Below, in pieces: positions 7,601 to 8,219 of a stretch of DNA of 8,219 nt. The notes beneath the pieces were generated by a model that had not been told where the DNA came from, ran no database searches, and saw only the letters and a program-made list of their open reading frames with translations. Both the position numbers and the translations under genes were made by a program. How positions within the stretch are numbered: the stretch's first letter is position 1; every line of letters starts with the position of its first letter. This DNA is from an uncultured Collinsella sp. (GTDB taxonomy: Bacteria; Actinomycetota; Coriobacteriia; Coriobacteriales; Coriobacteriaceae), in assembly GCA_902478825.1 (NCBI GenBank), contig CABSMK010000073.1, forward strand, positions 1 through 8,219, read 5' to 3'.

Positions 7601-7921
7601 CCCGGCAAGATCCTGTACACCTCGACGCACGATACGTCGACGCTGGCCGGTTGGTGCACCCGTACCTTTGCGGGCGGCGATGAACCGAGCGGTGTTGAGG
7701 TGGCGGCCAAGCTGATGAGCGACGCGCTGGCAAGCGACGCTCCCCTAGTGATGATGCCGCTACAGGATATCCTGGGACTTGGCGACGACGCGCGCATGAA
7801 CGTTCCGGGCGTGGCCACGGGCAACTGGACCTGGCAAGCTGACGAGGCGGACATTGCAGCCGCCGAAAACAAAACCGCACAGCTCCTGCGCAACAACCAT
7901 AGATTCTGGGGCGAAGCGTGA
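4625..7921 (+). CDS. Bifunctional GH13 alpha-glucan hydrolase / GH77 4-alpha-glucanotransferase fusion
   Basis: This is a single open frame of 1098 residues. Residues 1 to about 115 look like the beta-sandwich N-domain of neopullulanase-type enzymes. The GH13 barrel follows, with MVYQIFPDRY at 134-143, DGVFNH at 263-268, nucleophile Asp351 in GWRLDVADE, acid/base Glu380 in LLGEVWED, and Asp455 in SSHDRPR. A beta domain runs to about 640. Residues 645-1098 are a complete though slightly short GH77 (MalQ) unit: YWQVLPVNPTDFFRSPY, nucleophile Asp908 in VRLDHF, acid/base Glu954 in IAEDLG, and Asp1003 in STHDTSTLAGW. The GH13 half should cleave alpha-glucan or malto-oligosaccharides, and the GH77 half should disproportionate the products. 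The isoamylase signature YNWGYDP of GlgX is absent, so alpha-1,6 debranching is not shown, although related fusions are often named GlgX/MalQ. No signal peptide is seen, so it is presumably cytoplasmic. The ATG at 4625 is kept despite a weak ribosome binding site because PFGAV-type N-domain sequence begins right after it. Confidence 0.92.
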   Translation: MRLIHNSRLPQFRTPFGAVTTGTTLSLSVILEDADPAQATLTLRTWVDEIGESRYPMTHEGDGIFTVELECTEPCLIWYSFICNIEGQPEVRLGAPQGRTGGEGVTYDYAEVPSFQVTVYKHREVRPEWYERGMVYQIFPDRYARDEHWRERTLAEVEKPRKGIQRRMVEDWNEPPVYERAEDGSIKTWDFYGGSLKGIQEDLPRIAELGFTAIYLNPIFEAASNHRYDTADYTKIDPILGTEQDFTELCEAAEKLGISIILDGVFNHTGDDSIYFNRYGNYPGVGAWQSEDSPWRDAFYFHEDGSYDCWWGVGNMPAINESSELVRERLLGKDGVIRKWLRAGAHGWRLDVADELSDDFLTEIKKAVLAEKPDALLLGEVWEDASNKISYGHLRRYLQGSELDSAMDYPFRDMVIGFLMGYKNAYQAAEDIETLRENYPREALSCALNLLSSHDRPRIISVLGGGPDESQLPESERSKWRLDENSMGLAKSRFWLATLMQMTFPGVPSIYYGDEYGLEGLTDPGNRRTMPTKENLHDFDTFAIVKNASAVRRALPFMIDGEIKAFALNDEVLAYNRTGKDGESATVIINRSLRNSHRVTIPALGECASDVISGHECEIHNGTVTLDLYPLGSSIIYHHAEQRLQEPLDHGAGVVCHITSVPTDDGKPGTIGAPTRRFIDHLAAMGMRYWQVLPVNPTDFFRSPYAGPSAFAGNIDLLPESHEELAADFETWKARGGEDADPLYTAFKHRNADWLEKYCVYMAVKKYFEGESRHDWPADVARYNEHLIDDKRFHNEAELQAYMQYRFDLAWCELMNYAHKKGIEVIGDIPMYVSDDSADAWSEPENFWLSDTGKAIEISGAPPDNFAPEGQVWGNPTFRWDHMKQNGYSWWMDRLRRAFSLYDRVRLDHFLGFHSYFSIPAGKACAEGRWLAGPGKDLFQTAYDELGPLNFIAEDLGYLTPGVRAMASTCGFPGMDVLEFSDYDVRCGVHPTPGKILYTSTHDTSTLAGWCTRTFAGGDEPSGVEVAAKLMSDALASDAPLVMMPLQDILGLGDDARMNVPGVATGNWTWQADEADIAAAENKTAQLLRNNHRFWGEA

Positions 7922-7965
7922 TAAAACCCCCGATATAGGGTACAGTTACAAACGTTTGAATTTTT

Positions 7966-7990
7966 GCGGGCAGAGTAATCTGCCCGCTTT
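7966..7990 (+). terminator. Terminator-like hairpin between the fusion gene and the FmdB-like gene
   Basis: GCGGGCAGA (7966-7974) pairs perfectly with TCTGCCCGC (7979-7987) around a GTAA loop, a GNRA-type tetraloop. Three T residues follow. The 9-bp stem is strong, but the short T-run makes it an imperfect intrinsic terminator. It sits 45 bases after the fusion gene stop and 22 bases before the next start, so it most likely ends the fusion transcript. Confidence 0.6.
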
Positions 7991-8009
7991 GTGCTGAAAA
8001 GGAAGTATT

Positions 8010-8173
8010 ATGGCGCGCTACGATTACAAGTGCTCGAGCTGCGGCAACGTGTTTGAGGTTGAGCATCCCATGTCCGAGACTCCCGAGGTCGTGTGCCCCA
8101 GCTGCGGTGCCCCGGCGGCCAAGACGTTCTCGGCCAGCGGCATTAAATTTGAGGGAAGCGGTTTCTACAACAC
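8010..8173 (+). CDS. FmdB-family zinc-ribbon protein (3' end lost to adapter)
   Basis: About 54 genuine codons are present, starting at an ATG with AAGGAAG just upstream. The product begins MARYDYKCSSCGNVFEV and has two knuckles, CxxC at 8-11 and CPSC at 29-32, which would bind one zinc. The later GIKFEGSGFYNT is typical of small FmdB-type proteins, where a GSGFY stretch is usually followed by a basic, often lysine-rich C-terminus. FmdB proteins are called putative regulators, but their molecular role is poorly defined. The frame runs on to a TAG at 8208-8210, but everything after 8173 is sequencing adapter, so the final residues CLLYTSDAADE are artificial and the real C-terminus is missing. 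The gene has no evident functional link to glycogen. Confidence 0.88.
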
Positions 8174-8219
8174 CTGTCTCTTATACACATCTGACGCTGC
8201 CGACGAATAGAGAGGTGTA
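8174..8219 (+). other. Illumina Nextera adapter contamination (mosaic end, read-1 adapter, i5 index, start of P5 arm)
   Basis: Positions 8174-8192 are the 19-bp Tn5 mosaic end CTGTCTCTTATACACATCT. Positions 8193-8206 (GACGCTGCCGACGA) complete the reverse complement of the Nextera read-1 transposon adapter. Positions 8207-8214 (ATAGAGAG) fit the slot of an i5 index; the reverse complement CTCTCTAT is the index known as N502/S502. Positions 8215-8219 (GTGTA) are the start of the P5 arm. This order exists only in a library molecule, so the stretch is untrimmed read-through at a contig end, not genomic DNA. Confidence 0.98.

Noticed and set aside
8174..8192. A natural Tn5/IS50-type transposon end inserted in the FmdB gene
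   Set aside because: The 19-bp mosaic end is followed directly by Nextera primer sequence, an index and the P5 arm, which occur only in sequencing libraries.

Overview
The window is about 60% GC by eye and carries a compact glycogen-metabolism cluster. All genes are on the + strand: glgC (5' end outside the window), glgD, glgA, and a very long gene fusing a GH13 alpha-glucan hydrolase to a GH77 4-alpha-glucanotransferase. The start of a small FmdB-type zinc-ribbon gene follows. A GlgC/GlgD pair, a GH13-GH77 fusion and high GC together suggest a gut Coriobacteriia member such as Collinsella. That assignment is an inference from gene content and style, not from a marker gene.

Layout. Positions 2-889 hold the C-terminal three quarters of the catalytic ADP-glucose pyrophosphorylase subunit GlgC. 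GlgD (894-2021), its degenerate partner, starts four bases later and is probably translationally coupled. A 90-base gap with a perfect 12-bp inverted repeat separates glgD from glgA (2112-4406). GlgA has a normal GT5 glycogen synthase core of about 490 residues, followed by a roughly 275-residue tail of alternating acidic and Lys/Ala/Thr-rich blocks that ends in arginines. A 218-base gap (4407-4624) holds a terminator-like hairpin, a promoter-like region and a short hairpin just upstream of the next gene. The 1098-residue fusion (4625-7921) has complete catalytic sets for both GH13 and GH77. An 88-base gap with a 9-bp hairpin leads to the FmdB-like gene at 8010.

How the genes fit together. 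GlgC/GlgD make ADP-glucose from glucose-1-phosphate and ATP, and GlgA polymerises it into alpha-1,4-glucan. The fusion protein plausibly trims or cleaves alpha-glucan and recycles the resulting malto-oligosaccharides by transglycosylation. The cluster therefore covers storage and remobilisation. No branching enzyme or phosphorylase is visible here.

The last 46 bases (8174-8219) are not genomic. They match the Illumina Nextera mosaic end, the read-1 adapter, an eight-base i5 index and the start of the P5 arm. The FmdB gene is therefore cut by a library artefact, and its apparent C-terminus and stop codon come from adapter sequence.

The most unusual biological observation is the histone-H1-like, charge-alternating tail on glycogen synthase. 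I see no CRISPR array, tRNA, rRNA, insertion sequence or phage gene.
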